From Timema cristinae (Eukaryota; Arthropoda; Insecta; Phasmatodea; Timematidae), in contig JBCFYV010009977.1 of assembly GCA_039000515.1 (NCBI GenBank), forward strand, positions 1 through 64,000: a DNA stretch of 64,000 nt. Reading direction: 5' to 3'. How positions within the stretch are numbered: the first letter of the stretch is position 1; each line of letters opens with the position of its first letter. The notes beneath the pieces were generated by a model. It saw nothing but the letters and a program-made list of their open reading frames with translations. It was not told where the DNA came from and searched no databases. Positions 1 to 12,559 of the stretch are shown in pieces. A program made the position numbers and the translations under genes.

Positions 1-2040
1 AAAGATTTTGAAATTGAACAAAAAAATTTTTTTTCGTTTAAGGTACCTTTGTTTTTGAAGATGCCCAACGCATTTCGAAGGCTATCTCAAAGTGAGAGCG
101 TCAGTAAGTTGATGTTCTGTTGGTAACTCTGGTTGTTCCAAAGTCGTCAGTGAGGGGGAAAGACATTTAGTTCGTTACGTCCCCTTTAAAAACATACTTG
201 GGAAAAATATGAACAGAGGGCATTAAATCATGTGGCTGTGGGCACAACAAAAAGATATTTGGACAAGAAAAGATTCATAATCTTTTTAAACAAGTTTATT
301 GTGTTATTAAAACAAAGATGGGGTTTTTGGGGAAAACATGCAAATTTAAAATAAGTTTTTGTTTTGGTTTAAAAGTATTTTATTTAAAGTTGTGTTGTCA
401 GTGTGGTACTAAAAAAGTTCAAAATTTTTATTTAATCAAAATTTACAATCTTTTGCAATAGGGTTAGTTATTTAAAAATTTTTAAACAACAAAGAAAAAA
501 TTGTTTTTTTTAAATCTGATTTAAAAAGGGAAAAAATTTTTTTGGTTTATTGTTCTCTGTAATTTTTATTAAATTGAAACTGTTTTAAAGGTTTTGTAGT
601 GTACGGTTGTTTTTTCTAATTTAAAAAAAACAATTTTTTAGAGGTTTTAAATATTTAAAATTTTTTTGTGTCTTTGTCCCCCAAAGTCAAAAGCCAGGCC
701 GTCCTGAGTTTATTTCGAAGAGTACGAAGTTTAAGATACCTATTGTTGCCTCTAAAGGAATAAGAAAAGGCCCTCGACGTATACTCCATTCACTGTAGGA
801 ATTACTCTTTGAAGGGTCCTTTTTCCTACCAATATCCTAGTATAGACTTCTGGTAAGGAAAAAGGCCTTTCAGAAAACAATTCCTACCGTGAACAGACTT
901 TACTGTATACGAATCCAAAAGGATTTCAACAGGCCGTTTGATTGTTTAAAGACATGGATGATATTTCAAATACATTCAAGTCTCCCTATCCCTATAATGC
1001 TTACAATGCACATGAATCAAGTACAATCTCTTGAAAAGAATAGGTTAAGTGACATTCACTTATACTCGCTTTTAAAGTCGTATGATCAAAGGGATTTATT
1101 CCAAATATCGAAAAGTTAGTTACAGAAAAGCGGGCACAAATTTCTGGTCCAAAAATATATATATTTCTTCACCGTATCTAGTTGGTAAATTTTTTGATTA
1201 AAAAAAAAGTGAAAATATAGTGTTACAAAAAATGATTGTATTTAATGATACAATGTGATAGAAATAAAAGTAAATGATGATACATTTGTTTATACTATTT
1301 ACCGATAACTAGAAATAATATCCCACTTTAGTGCAAAAACATTGGTTTAGTTCTGCAAAGTTGATATTTATTCGTAAGAAAATCATGCCGCCACCTAAGT
1401 TCCTTCGAAACATGAAAGTGGCCCTGCCAAGGGTCTGAGTTTGAGACCACTGCTGTAGAGTGAAGAAAGTGCGGACAACGATTGTCATGGCATGGGACAT
1501 GTGATTGGCTCATGTGACTCCAATCTATCTGATATCAAGCTGACTACTGGGCTCTTACGGGAAATGTATTTCTATTTTCTTTTGAGACATTTTCATTTAT
1601 TACTCAAAATTATACCAAAGTGTTGTGCTTTTAGATGGAGCACACAGAAAAAAAAGGATGTAAGATTACATGTAATATATGCTGGACAAAAAAAAAAGAG
1701 CTTGGTTCAATTGAATATCAAGATTAAATGGTAGCTGTGGGGAGAGGGAGGGAACTCGCAGATTTGTCATTTAAGTTATATTTGATTTTGATTTGTGTAT
1801 AGTATAAGCCCTACTCAATCTTACATAATTATGTTTTTTTTTGTCGTGATAAGACATCAATAAATTGGTATTAAATTTAAGTACCTTGTTCCGGAACATC
1901 AAACTTAAAACAAAATCACGTGCTATAAAATAAATATTTACTATATTTGTAATAATGGTTTTTACAATGACAATAGCTTGTTCCTTAGCTAAGTTATTAT
2001 GTGTTCTGTCTTAAGACAAGTTCATTTCTTTTGTCAGTGA
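1..2040. other. AT-rich non-coding stretch
   Basis: I see no gene. The first ~700 bases are full of A/T homopolymers and irregular G or C runs like those after 50.5 kb, so local base accuracy is doubtful. Short open frames around 889-1119 and 1309-1734 have no recognisable domain and no shared codon pattern, and are probably chance. Confidence 0.6.
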
Positions 2041-2049
2041 ACTTATAAT

Positions 2050-2640
2050 ACCGCCAATGCACCCTGTCCTCCACCTCCTCCTTTAGCTCTCAGAATTTTC
2101 TTATTTCCTTCAATTCATTCAATATTTGAATCCTCCTTCCTAAGCTACTCTTTTCCTCAACCTTTCATTCTATGACGTCGTGCAGAAAACAGTTCCAATC
2201 CAGTTTGCTTTGTACCGAAGAATCACATCCAAAATGGCTCTCTTCTCGCCCAATTTTCTAAGGACTTCTTCAATTGTAACCCTGTCTATCTAACTTAAAT
2301 TCTCAAGTCCTTTCCAGCACCACATTTCAAAGCTCTCCAAGTGTTTCTTTTCTATCTCCCAAAAAGTCCAAGTTTTTTTTCTTCATACGATGCTCCTAAT
2401 ATAGCATTTAGTCAATTTCTATCTTAGTTCCAAACTCGACTTGTTGGTCACAATAACCTCTTCTTGTTAAAAGTTTCCTTGGGAAGGGCGAACCTCGACC
2501 TAATTTCCTTGGTGCAGTAAATATCCTTTGTCACCAGACTTCCCAGGTACTTGAAATGCTCTATGTTTTCCAACTGCTGGTTTCCAATTTTAATTTTCAG
2601 CAGCTTTTCATTTTTGAAATCACCATCACTTAGCTTATGT
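2050..2640 (-). pseudogene. LINE reverse transcriptase C-terminal fragment
   Basis: Read on the minus strand from about 2640, the translation shows KIKIGNQQLENIEHFKYLGS, then a VTKDIYCTKEIRSR-like stretch, and after a break FEMWCW, IDRVTIEEVLRKLGEKRAILD and, near 2052, EEVEDRVHWR. This order (YLGS motif, CTKEIRSR, FEMWCW, DRVTNEEVL, and a tail ending DRxxWR) is characteristic of the C-terminal end of 'endonuclease-reverse transcriptase' proteins of non-LTR retrotransposons common in arthropods. The endonuclease and the catalytic FADD part of the reverse transcriptase are missing. Stops and at least two frame changes interrupt it, so it is a 5'-truncated dead copy, as usual for LINEs. I do not assign a clade; RTE- or CR1/Jockey-like elements are the candidates. 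Confidence 0.82.
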
Positions 2641-3470
2641 TCACTTTATTTGTAGACTTAAATACATAATTAATTATCAATAAATTATCCCACTGAACAG
2701 TTGTAAAGACCACTTTTTGCCATGTCATTGATCTCCAAGGAGTATTTTTTAAATTGTACTTCCTGCAGTATCCAGGGTTGTTTTAATATAAATGGCAAAC
2801 GGTGAAATTGCAGTTGGTGGGATTAATTGCATTCTTGAATTGACAATTTTCTTAATATCTCTTGGATACAGTGACTGGATGGTATGCTCATGTCATACTG
2901 AACAAGGAAACTTTAGTAACATAACATGGCAAACAAATAACGGCTTGTTTCCATTCCGTATCGCTTACAATGAATACCTGCTTATCTGTCAATATCCAGG
3001 TGGTGCTTATCGGCCGTAACCTGACTCCTGAGTGCAGAGAGGCCAAGCAGGAGGAAGAATAAATAAAGTAATCTCTGGCACTGGCGTTGTTGCCGATTGC
3101 TGGCTGCTGGGTAGTGTAAATAAATACCATGGCAATGCAGCACTACCCATTCAGCAAATGTATTATTTCAGTTTCACAATAGTCACCGACGCGTGCTGAT
3201 AAAATGCTCAGCATGTCGTGGCATGAATTTATATATTTATAATTTATTTGAGATGCGTGGTGCGTGGAAGTTGGAATAAAATAATATTATGGTAGTTAAT
3301 GGCGTTTTTAGTATTTTAATAGCTACCACGATGAATAATAACAAGTTGAGTGGCATACAGTATCGTAAAATAAATAAACAAAAAAACCTTTTCTGTGGTT
3401 TTGAACCAAGTGCCAAAATTGATCATATTACTTAATCATGGATTAACGCTCAACCTCAACACTCAACTGA
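2641..3470. other. Unassigned AT-rich stretch
   Basis: No recognisable gene or repeat. Open frames on both strands at 2792-3130 overlap each other and carry no domain I know. Confidence 0.5.
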
Positions 3471-3639
3471 GGATTCTGAGTCACTAGCTGAATGCACAGT
3501 TGACATTGACCGTCTTGAGCCTAAGGAGTCTAATTTCTCAGCTTCCGACAGAGAAGAAAACAATGCATTTGTTAGAGGAGGAAGTGGAGAATTGGTGACT
3601 ACAGCAGTGACGACTTCTAAATCTGTTCCCGATCCCGAA

Positions 3640-5640
3640 TCTGGTGGCCAAACCGGAGTTGACATTTCAGACCCAGTTAAATGGCCATCACCTAAGCGAA
3701 GAGAATATCGATCTCATTATTAGGGACATTCACACCCAAGAAAATCAAAATGAGTTAAATTTTAAAAACTCTAAGCTTGTGTATGGGACAGTTTCAAGAT
3801 CAACCACAAAGATAATTATTTTCATGAAATTAAAAAATGATGAAATTATAAAGAGGGAATGGCTACGTTATTCAGAAAGTGGAGGTAAATTTTTTCTGCA
3901 TTCCTTGTAATATTTTTTCTGGAACTGAAAACACAAATTTGGGAATGTTTTGTATAGAATTCAATGATTGTAAACATGATAGTCGTTTCAGTAGGCATGA
4001 GCCTAGGAATAATATGAAAACTTATGTCTCCAGAGAAAAAAGATCTGTAAAGTAGATTCTGAGCTTCATGAACAATACTTGGAGGGTGTTGTACATTGGA
4101 AACAGAATTTGCATATAATCGTAAGCGTTATCAAATTTCTTAGGAAGAGGGTCTTGGCTTTTCGAAACTTCAATGAAAAAATTGGCTCAAATAAAAAGGG
4201 TAACTTTTTGGGACTTCTGGAGATGATTTTAGAGCATGATCAATTTTTAAAGACTCATTTAGTGACGTATAGTAACTCAGGAAAAGGACATGTTAATTAC
4301 TTGTCTAAAACATATGTAATGACTTCATTCAATTAAGGCTACTGCATGTGGAGAGCGAAATAGTTTCTGAACTAAATGCCAGTAAATATTATTCAATTTC
4401 TGTAGACTCTAATGTTTTAATTACTCACTGTGATCAACTTGTATTCATATTACGAATAGTTTCTGAGAGTGGCAACCCCATTGAAAGATTTGTCAAGTTT
4501 ATACCCCAGACCGGCCACAGTGCTCCCAATTTAGAACTAGCTGTATTGGAAGTTCTTTCAGCTTATAAAATTGACATTAAATACTGTCGAGGACAATCTT
4601 ATGACAATGACCCCAACATGATGAGTGCTTGCTTATTGGGGACTACAAGCCAAGATCAAATCGTACAATCCCCTGACTCTTTTCGTGTCATGCGCAGCAC
4701 ATTCTTTGAATCTAGTAGGTGCATCAGTTGTAGCTTTCAAATGACTACTTATTTTATGCTCATGCATGTGTACTTTTTTTCGGTGAGTCGACAGGAAGAT
4801 GGGAAATTATCCAAGGTGAAATTAAAACAAGTAATGCTGACATCAACAACACGGTGGTCTGAAGACATGATGTATGCAAAGCATTGACAGCATCCTACCA
4901 CTCTTTTCTTTCAGCTGCAAAAAGAAAAAATTCTAACAGCCCATGCGAAAAACCGGAAACACGAGCTGAGGCTAAAGGTTTGTGTGCTAACAATGCTAGG
5001 ATGGAGACCAGAATATTAATCAAATTTGGACAGAGATTCTAGAACGGTTTGACAAATCTAGCAAAAGTCATCCAAGTACTACTGATGTATTGTTTACTAA
5101 GAAGTTATGTGGAAAGCCTCCAAGATAAATTCTACTACTATGAATGTGAAGGGGGGGAAATGTGTGGATGAGAAAAATATGAACATGAATAAGAAGAGTC
5201 AATAAGCAGTGTGATGAGGTCAAGCGAGACAGTGACTTGATTTTTGACTACGGGGTAGATGTCAGGATGAACCATTTCTGTTTACTATTTATAAAAGGGT
5301 TGTGGAGTTTTAAGACAGAATATCTGCATGTTCAAATTTCAACTTAAGATTAGACTTTCTTAGTAAATTATCTTCGATGTCACTTCATGATCTTAGAGAA
5401 TGTGCCAGGAAAGCTGTGGAAGTATATCCCGGCGTTGTAGATAATGAATTCATTGAATAGTGTGTCCATTTCCAGAGTTCTTCAAATAACTAAAACTTGA
5501 TGAAGAGTCGCCTGAAAATTTATTGTAAACGATTTGAAGCAAATAATCGCCACCTATCCGAATGTAAACAATTTTCTCCGGATTCTTCTATGTATTTCTT
5601 CTACCAATGCAAGTTTTGAACAAACTTGATCAGTTTTGTT
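3640..5640 (+). pseudogene. ZMYM1-like (DUF4371) hAT transposase relic
   Basis: Several plus-strand pieces in changing frames read as one decayed protein. Near 3665 DISDPVKWP matches the 'DPxxWP' start of these proteins. At 3850-3900 REWLRYSESGGKFF matches the start of the TTF-type zinc finger, whose cysteines are lost in the frame break after it. At 4150-4340 a stretch contains FLGLLEMI, FLKTHL and GKGHVNYLS. At 4348-4887 a 179-residue open frame contains YYSISVDS, DQLVFILR, ERFVKF and CRGQSYDN, the RNase H-like core of DUF4371/ZMYM1-type proteins. A degraded continuation at 5390-5450 reads LRECARKAVEVYPGVVDNEF. Intact relatives are continuous and roughly 700-800 residues. Here stops and frameshifts separate every block, so it cannot make a working transposase. 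Confidence 0.85.
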
Positions 5641-6074
5641 ACTTGATTTTTAAGATGATAAGAAGAAACACCATAAAAAGAATATAATTAGAAGAAGTAG
5701 TTGGTGTGAACCATGATTACTAAAAAGAAACAGTTATTCACACATCAATTTATTAAACGAAATTATATCTGAACCGAATGCTTGAAGAAACAATCTTCGG
5801 ATGAATGAAGATACATTAACTTACAATGAATAGTGATTCCATTGTTATATACACTTATAGTTTTAAATGGTTTAAAACTATCTGAAAACTTCATGAGCTA
5901 GGCCAAGACTGCATCTGCTTGACTGACCATGAAGGGGTCACAGATATATCGATCTTATCCGTGCATACTTAACTGAAGGGGCGAATCCAGACAATTTTCA
6001 TAGGGGTAGGGGGTTATAATTATAAATAACATAGTTACTTACAATGTTAGATTTCTGTTTAAAGCCGTTTAATA
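5641..6074. other. Unassigned stretch downstream of the ZMYM1-like relic
   Basis: No open frame or repeat that I recognise. It may hold the 3' end of the relic's transposon, but I found no terminal inverted repeat. Confidence 0.4.
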
Positions 6075-6660
6075 GTTTCTCATTCATATTTGATTTTATG
6101 TATGTTTTAAACCGTGGTCATTCTTTCCAATTTTTTGAAATCAGTTAGTTTTTATAAGCTATTTTGAGTAGCCCCTTTTAACAATTTTTTTGAAAATGGT
6201 TCACTCTAGAAGCTGAGTAGTCTTAGCCTTTATTTTGGATTAAACCTTTTAAGCCATTTAAAGTGTTCCTCATCTAGAAATTTTTTAAATTTTGATGCCC
6301 CTCGAAGCTATTTAGAGTTATCCTCACCTTAATTTTTTACGATAGTTAGATACCTCTAGAAGATAATCTTTGAAGTGGTCCTCCACCAACAAAATTTTGA
6401 AAATTGAATTATTTCTGAAACCAGGCTATTTGAGGTGGTTGTTCGCCTTGAAATTCTTCAAAATGACATGCATCTAGAAGCTATCTGGAGTTATCCTCCC
6501 CTAGACATTTTTGAAATTTTGATGGCCTTGGAAGCTATTTAGAGCTTTCCTCCCCTGACTATTTCTGCCAGTTAGATGCATATAGTCTAGTAGCTATTTG
6601 AAGCAGTCTTCTTCGGCAAATTTTTTGCAATAGAAAGCATCTAAAAAACATTAATTAGAG
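6075..6660 (-). repeat. Dispersed ~65-bp unit repeat, copy 1
   Basis: Degenerate head-to-tail units of about 65-70 bp. Read on the minus strand each contains an AAATAGCTTCTAGA-type core followed by a 'catccaatttt' stretch and a G-rich 'ggggaggacc' stretch. The same unit recurs in the opposite orientation near 26.73-27.13 kb and 55.14-55.88 kb. No coding capacity. Confidence 0.65.
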
Positions 6661-6734
6661 TTTGATTTAAGACCACTTTTCAACTTCATATTCGATAATA
6701 TCAGAGGATTTGAAGTAAATCTAGGTCACCTCTG

Positions 6735-6887
6735 ACAAGACATCTTGTGAATGTGGGGAATGCCAGGCCTCCACCGTGGTTCGGATTCCACGTTACACTG
6801 TAGGTCCTTCATTTCATCTCACAATCACCCTACCATTACACATTAGCGTAAGTGCGTATAACCCGAACGGGTAGTAAGACGCGGTGC

Positions 6888-6934
<47 letters not shown>
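6735..6934 (+). mobile_element. tRNA-derived SINE (main family, variant head) with (TAA)n tail
   Basis: The 3' part carries the family signature 'cgtataacccgaacgggtag' followed by 'taagacgcggtgct' and about 15 TAA repeats (6888-6934). The 5' part differs from the full-length copies and matches the minus-strand copy at 44,035-44,191, so these two form a sub-family. The TAA tail is the expected mark of insertion by LINE machinery. Confidence 0.8.
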
Positions 6935-7119
6935 TATCTAGGGGGGAATTTATTACAGGTAGGGGCAAATTATTTCCAGGGGGTCGTAGTCCCCCACAGT
7001 TCCGCCACTCCTGCTGTCCACACATACTCTAGTGTTGATGGGCATGTGGTGCACTTTGTTGACCCTAAAAGGAAAGGAAACACTCAAACACAAACGTTAG
7101 AATATTTCCTCCCTTAATT

Positions 7120-8622
7120 TACACTTAAATCATTTATATAATATTATTTTTAATGATTAACACAAGTGGTAATATCTATTATATGAAACTAATAATATTA
7201 TCTTTATATATTCAAGCTAAGCAAGTATAGTATTTGTCTAAATAATCGCCTAGTTATGTGGTAAAATAGTATAAGTCAGTGGTATTCAACCTTTTTTGTT
7301 CACATACCCGAAGATATAATTCTCTTCCACTTTTTACACCCAAATTGTTGATGAGTAAGGCAAGTTATACATATTCTATCATCTACATCTAAAATAAAAC
7401 TTACGCATCCAGATCGCATGTCATTACGTCCGGGTCTCTTGTGACTAGCCATAAATCCAGCACTGATTAGAATTAAAATTGATGAACAGTACGAATTTAG
7501 GTGAATTTCTGAACATAGCGTTATTTATCTCTCGCGTGCGGTTCAGATGCTACTCGTGCGAAGGTCACCTTGATACTGAATTTTAACTACCTGGCTTACA
7601 TGGTCAACCCCTCCAAACTGTGCCATTAGACACTTCAAATATCATTATATCCAACCCTACAATTTAAATCCACTAAAAAAAAACTTTTATTCGTCTAATT
7701 TTAGTCAGCTTTTTGGGATTTGGCCACACTGTGCGGCCCCGGTTCGAGGACCGGCTGGGGTGAAAATATGGTGAAAGGCCGGTTGAGTGAGCCGCCGGGG
7801 TCGGTTGCAGTGAAGAATGGTACTCTAATGATATTTCCATAAGTAACCCTGGTGGGAAATAAAATTAAACTTTGGCCAGTGGGCTATTTCTGTCCATCTG
7901 ACATTTCTTGTGACTATGTGGAGGCTGGGGGGACAATTAAAACTTTACTGTTAAAATTTGGAGCTGGAATTACTGCCCACCCCTCGTGGGCAGATTTTGA
8001 ATGTTTTACTTGTTCTAAAGTTCCTGTTAGAACTGTTATCAGAAAATAAGTATTTTAAACATACTTTTCGAGGAAGGGGAACATAAGAAATACATAGTTG
8101 TACAATAACGAGGGACTAGACCGAGAGACACCAGCCTCCAGTTCGAGGACTGGCTAGGACATAGTTATGAGATACACATATAACACAGTCAAGTAAAAGA
8201 ATAGAAAAACCTCGCCTCATCTCACTCCAGATTGAGGAGGATGCGAGGACAGTTCACGACTGTCTCTTATAATTTTATATACTATGTGAACTTATAATGT
8301 CCTGATAGTAAAAATTAAACTGAAATTGAAAAATAGACTGTCTGTAGCCAGAACGGTCCAACCCACACCGGTTGTTTGGGGTTGGAGACGAACACATGAC
8401 GCCATAACACGCACACAGGCTGACCGCCTGGGCTTAGCGCCAGCCGGGAGATCTCACGTGGTGCCTGCCGAAGCCGGCACCATACAAACTGCTAGACAAG
8501 CTATAAAAAAATATTTGGAAGTCTGGGTGGGTAAAGTGGCCGACACGACTTGGACCAACTGCTAGACAAGCTCAAGTATAGGAGTACAAAGTGATAGACA
8601 ATAAAGATTTTGCTTAAAATGT
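7120..8622. other. Unassigned stretch with GC-richer islands
   Basis: Mostly AT-rich. It has GC-richer patches at 7730-7810 (a 'ccccggttcgaggaccggct' hairpin-like stretch and CCGCCGGGG), at 8135-8160 (a related 'ccagttcgaggactggc') and at 8340-8570. The two hairpins resemble each other, which suggests an unrecognised dispersed repeat. A 65-codon open frame at 7852-8049 has no domain I recognise. Confidence 0.4.
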
Positions 8623-8626
8623 ATAT

Positions 8627-10375
8627 GTAGGTATTGTTTGCCTAAATAACACTATGCTAGGTGTAAGTATTGTTTGACCTCCTAAATAACACTATGCTAG
8701 GTGTAAGTATTGTTTGACCTCCTAAATAACACTATGCTAGGTGTAAGTATTGTTTGACCTCCTAAATAACACTATGCTAGGTGTAAGTATTGTTTGACCT
8801 CCTAAATAACACTGTATGCTAGGTGTAAAGTATTGTTTGACCTCCTAAATAACACTATGCGAGGTGTAAGTATTGTTTGACCTCCTAAATAACACTATGC
8901 TAGGTGTAAAGTATTGTTTGACCTCCTAAATAACACTATGCGAGGTGTAAGTATTGTTTGACCTCCTAAATAACACTATGCGAGGTGTAAGTATTGTTTG
9001 ACCTCCTAAATAACACTATGCTAGGTGTAGGTATTGTTTGACCTCCTAAATAACACTATGCTAGGTGTAAGTATTGTTTGACCTCCTAAATAACACTGTA
9101 TGCTAGGTGTAAAGTATTGTTTGACCTCCTAAATAACACTGTATGCTAGGTGTAAGTATTGTTTGACCTCCTAAATAACACTATGCGAGGTGTAAGTATT
9201 GTTTGACCTCCTAAATAACACTGTATGCTAGGTGTAAGTATTGTTTGACCTCCTAAATAACACTGTATGCTAGGTGTAAAGTATTGTTTGACCTCCTAAA
9301 TAACACTATGCGAGGTGTAAGTATTGTTTGACCTCCTAAATAACACTATGCGAGGTGTAAGTATTGTTTGACCTCCTAAATAACACTATGCTAGGTGTAG
9401 GTATTGTTTGACCTCCTAAATAACACTATGCTAGGTGTAAGTATTGTTTGACCTCCTAAATAACACTGTATGCTAGGTGTAAAGTATTGTTTGACCTCCT
9501 AAATAACACTGTATGCTAGGTGTAAGTATTGTTTGACCTCCTAAATAACACTATGCGAGGTGTAAGTATTGTTTGACCTCCTAAATAACACTGTATGCTA
9601 GGTGTAAGTATTGTTTGACCTCCTAAATAACACTGTATGCTAGGTGTAAAGTCTTGTTTGACCTCCTAAATAACACTGTATGCTAGGTGTAGGTATTGTT
9701 TGACCTCCTAAATAACACTATACGAGGTGTAAGTATTGTTTGACCTCCTAAATAACACTATGCTAGGTGTAAAGTATTGTTTGACCTCATAAATAACACT
9801 GTATGCTAGGTGTAAGTATTGTTTGACCTCCTAAATAACACTATGCTAGGTGTAAGTATTGTTTGACCTCCTAAATAACACTATGCTAGGTGTAAAGTAT
9901 TGTTTGACCTCATAAATAACACTGTATGCTAGGTGTAGGTATTGTTTGACCTCCTAAATAACACTATGCGAGGTGTAAGTATTGTTTGACCTCCTAAATA
10001 ACACTGTATGCTAGGTGTAAAGTATTGTTTGACCTCCTAAATAACACTGTATGCTAGGTGTAGGTATTGTTTGACCTCCTAAATAACACTATGCGAGGTG
10101 TAAGTATTATTTGACCTCCTAAATAACACTATGCTAGGTGTAAAGTATTGTTTGACCTCATAAATAACACTGTATGCTAGGTGTAGGTATTGTTTGACCT
10201 CCTAAATAACACTATGCGAGGTGTAAGTATTGTTTGACCTCCTAAATAACACTGTATGCTAGGTGTAGGTATTGTTTGACCTCCTAAATAACACTATGCG
10301 AGGTGTAAGTATTGTTTGACCTCCTAAATAACACTGTATGCTAGGTGTAGGTATTGTTTGACCTCCTAAATAACG
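8627..10375 (+). repeat. 40-44-bp minisatellite with higher-order structure
   Basis: About 42 head-to-tail copies of a unit such as 'gtattgtttgacctcctaaa' plus 'taacactatgctaggtgtaa'. Variants insert 'gt' before 'atgctagg', an extra 'a' after 'gtgta', or change CTAGG to CGAGG. The order of variants itself repeats: a nine-unit block beginning near 8941 is repeated almost exactly at 9311, a 370-bp higher-order period. There is no coding potential; every frame meets stops. Confidence 0.97.
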
Positions 10376-10379
10376 CTGT

Positions 10380-11094
10380 TTGTCATACGGTCTAATAAGG
10401 TTTTAGAGTAGCTTGAATAAGAGTAATCATTCCGACTGAGTGGATTGGGCTGATAGTTACCACCCTTGTGATTTTTACATCTAACTTTTACACTAATGCG
10501 GGATTATTTCATCTTAACTTAGCCGTACGGCTGTTGCCCGACATAGAACATCTGACTTGACAGTTATGCCACGCCAGGTTGTCTATGAAAGGGCTGATTT
10601 GTTCTGTGAGTTACAGGCAGCAGTCGCTGGCCCTTATCCTCATGGTATGAGGGTGAAGACAATGAATAGGTGAAACCGTTTAATGATGCTGCAATATAAT
10701 ACAAAGTTATGGATTAGTACCCTTTGAGTGAAAATAGTGGTGATTGTGAATGATCTCGCTGTGGTAAGAGGGTTTGGAAGGATTTTCTTTTCTTAGGATG
10801 AGGAAGGTTGGCTTATTTGGAATGATCGATTTGTGAGTGATGGCGTAATGTGATTTCGGGAGTGGGTTGGTAGGTTTAACTGTTTTAGGAGTTGGTTTGA
10901 CGAGGATGGTTACATTTCCATTCCCCATCTGGGGCCGACAGTGGCGCCAGCGTTATTCTCTGGCTAGAAGGTTGACCTAGTCGGTTATCCCAGTGGAGTC
11001 CGGCGGTGGCAAAGGTGATCTTAACTTAGCTCCTTATTCTAACCCATTAATAAACCTGGTGCTAACGCAACATTAACAAAATGTTCTTAGCTTC
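10380..11094. other. Unassigned stretch after the minisatellite
   Basis: No recognisable gene. The 73-codon minus-strand open frame at 10,707-10,928 is rich in K, P, N and H and has no known domain. This may be unique sequence. Confidence 0.4.
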
Positions 11095-11290
11095 GATGGT
11101 TGATGGTCTAAGCCCTAAGGCATCATTCTCAAAATAGACTGGACTCTCAATGACGGGGATATCAGGCTTCAAATCCTGCCGGCTGTACGGAGGGTGATAT
11201 TTCATTAATGGTTTACATTCTCCCTACATGCAAATGAGAGTACACATCTTATAATAACATTTATTCTGTAATCCATTAGTGCAATTAGAT
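11095..11290 (+). mobile_element. SINE fragment, main family (degenerate)
   Basis: It keeps the B-box region ('ggcttcaaatcctgccgg'), a 'gtacggagggtgatatttc' body and a 'ccattagtgcaattag' stretch, but lacks the terminal hairpin. It lies tail-to-tail against the minus-strand copy that starts at 11,299. Confidence 0.65.
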
Positions 11291-11298
11291 ATTTTTTG

Positions 11299-11480
11299 TA
11301 GCACTGTGTCTTACCACCTGTTTGGGTTATACGCCTATTTACTAATTACGTTAATGTGTTGAGAATGAGGAAGATTAAATTTATATATAGTGCACCTGAA
11401 TTTGCGCGGTGGCAGAATGGAAAAACTTTTAAGAAAAATCACCCTCACTGTACCTGGCGGAATCGAACCCTGATCATAAG
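11299..11480 (-). mobile_element. SINE, main family
   Basis: Minus-strand copy. It starts with 'tagcactgtgtcttaccacc', the complement of the family's terminal 'gtaagacgcggtgct' block, and runs through the body to a B-box complement at 'gaatcgaaccctgat'. The tRNA-like A-box end is not clear. Confidence 0.7.
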
Positions 11481-11879
11481 CTACCAACTTAATTTCTGGC
11501 AGTTGCTCTTTTATATAAGATGGTATTTCATCTTGTTAGTTCTTAAAGCATGATTTTACCATTTTTAAAAAAATGTTTGTCTCCTTTCCTCAGATCCGAT
11601 AACTCGTTTCATTCAGAGAAACATTCTTTATTTTCAGATACCATATTGTACGTATCAAAACCCATTATTTATTCGAAATGATAACTAAACTAGTGTTATA
11701 AAATATGTTTTGAAGAGTGCAATGTGTAAGTAAATTATTAAAATTAAAAACACGATGGTTTAAGTTTATACACGTATAAGTGGACCTCACCCTTTTTGGG
11801 CTAGTTAAATCTAGTGTGTCGGGAGGACAGCAATTTCTAGGAGGATCCAGACCATCCTTATACCCAACTTTCTAAGCCC

Positions 11880-12145
11880 ATGTTTATCACTTTGTTAGTT
11901 TTGAAATAACTTGTCTGTCACTTGAGCCACTCTTAACTGGAATTAGCTCCATGTTTGTCGAGCAGTTGGTCCTCTCGTGTCGGCCGCTTGGCTGTCTATG
12001 ACTTTGTCCTCTTATATGGGAGCTTGTCTATCACATGGTCCAACTCGTGTCGATCACTTGGTCCGTGTCATATCTTCGTGTCTAGCAGTTTGCTTTCTAC
12101 CATTTTGTCCTCTCGTGTCGTCCACTTTGTTGTCTATCACTTTGC
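11880..12145 (+). repeat. Imperfect short tandem repeat
   Basis: Repeated degenerate phrases such as 'ttgtcctctcgtgtcg', 'cacttgg' and 'tgtctatcactttg' recur every ~35-50 bp. This low-complexity structure explains two overlapping ~100-codon open frames here (11,955-12,282), which I do not believe are genes. Confidence 0.55.
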
Positions 12146-12285
12146 CTGCTCCCGCCAGAGCCGATTGCTACTCATTACCACAAACTACCTCTTGGGTCAG
12201 CCGTACGTCTGTGAACAAGAGCTGGGGCGTCGTAATCGCTGATGCCCCATACGATTGCATTAGAACTAGCCAGCCCTCGTAAAAG

Positions 12286-12286
<1 letters not shown>

Positions 12287-12367
<81 letters not shown>
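12287..12367. repeat. (TA)n microsatellite
   Basis: About 40 TA dinucleotides with one phase slip near 12,320. Self-complementary, so its assembled length may be inaccurate. Confidence 0.97.
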
Positions 12368-12370
<3 letters not shown>

Positions 12371-12559
12371 TGTTAGGATTTTATACGTCGGTCACAGGCT
12401 AGAAGCTATAAGTCTGCCAAATTTCAAGTTTCTAGCTCAGCTGGAATTGGGTAAACATTAATGTCAATGAGTGAGTCAGCCGTGTGGCTTTATAGTAGTA
12501 TGATATTACATATTTACGTACCTCCCAGGATGTCTTCGCGTAGCCCAGGTCGAAAACCA

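Noticed and set aside
6884..7117. Open frames made of poly-Ile or poly-Leu
   Set aside because: They are translations of the (TAA)n SINE tail.
8627..10375. CRISPR array
   Set aside because: The units are contiguous with no unique spacers, in a eukaryotic context. It is a minisatellite.
11955..12282. Overlapping 95- and 101-codon open frames
   Set aside because: Two frames open together over a degenerate tandem repeat; no known domain.
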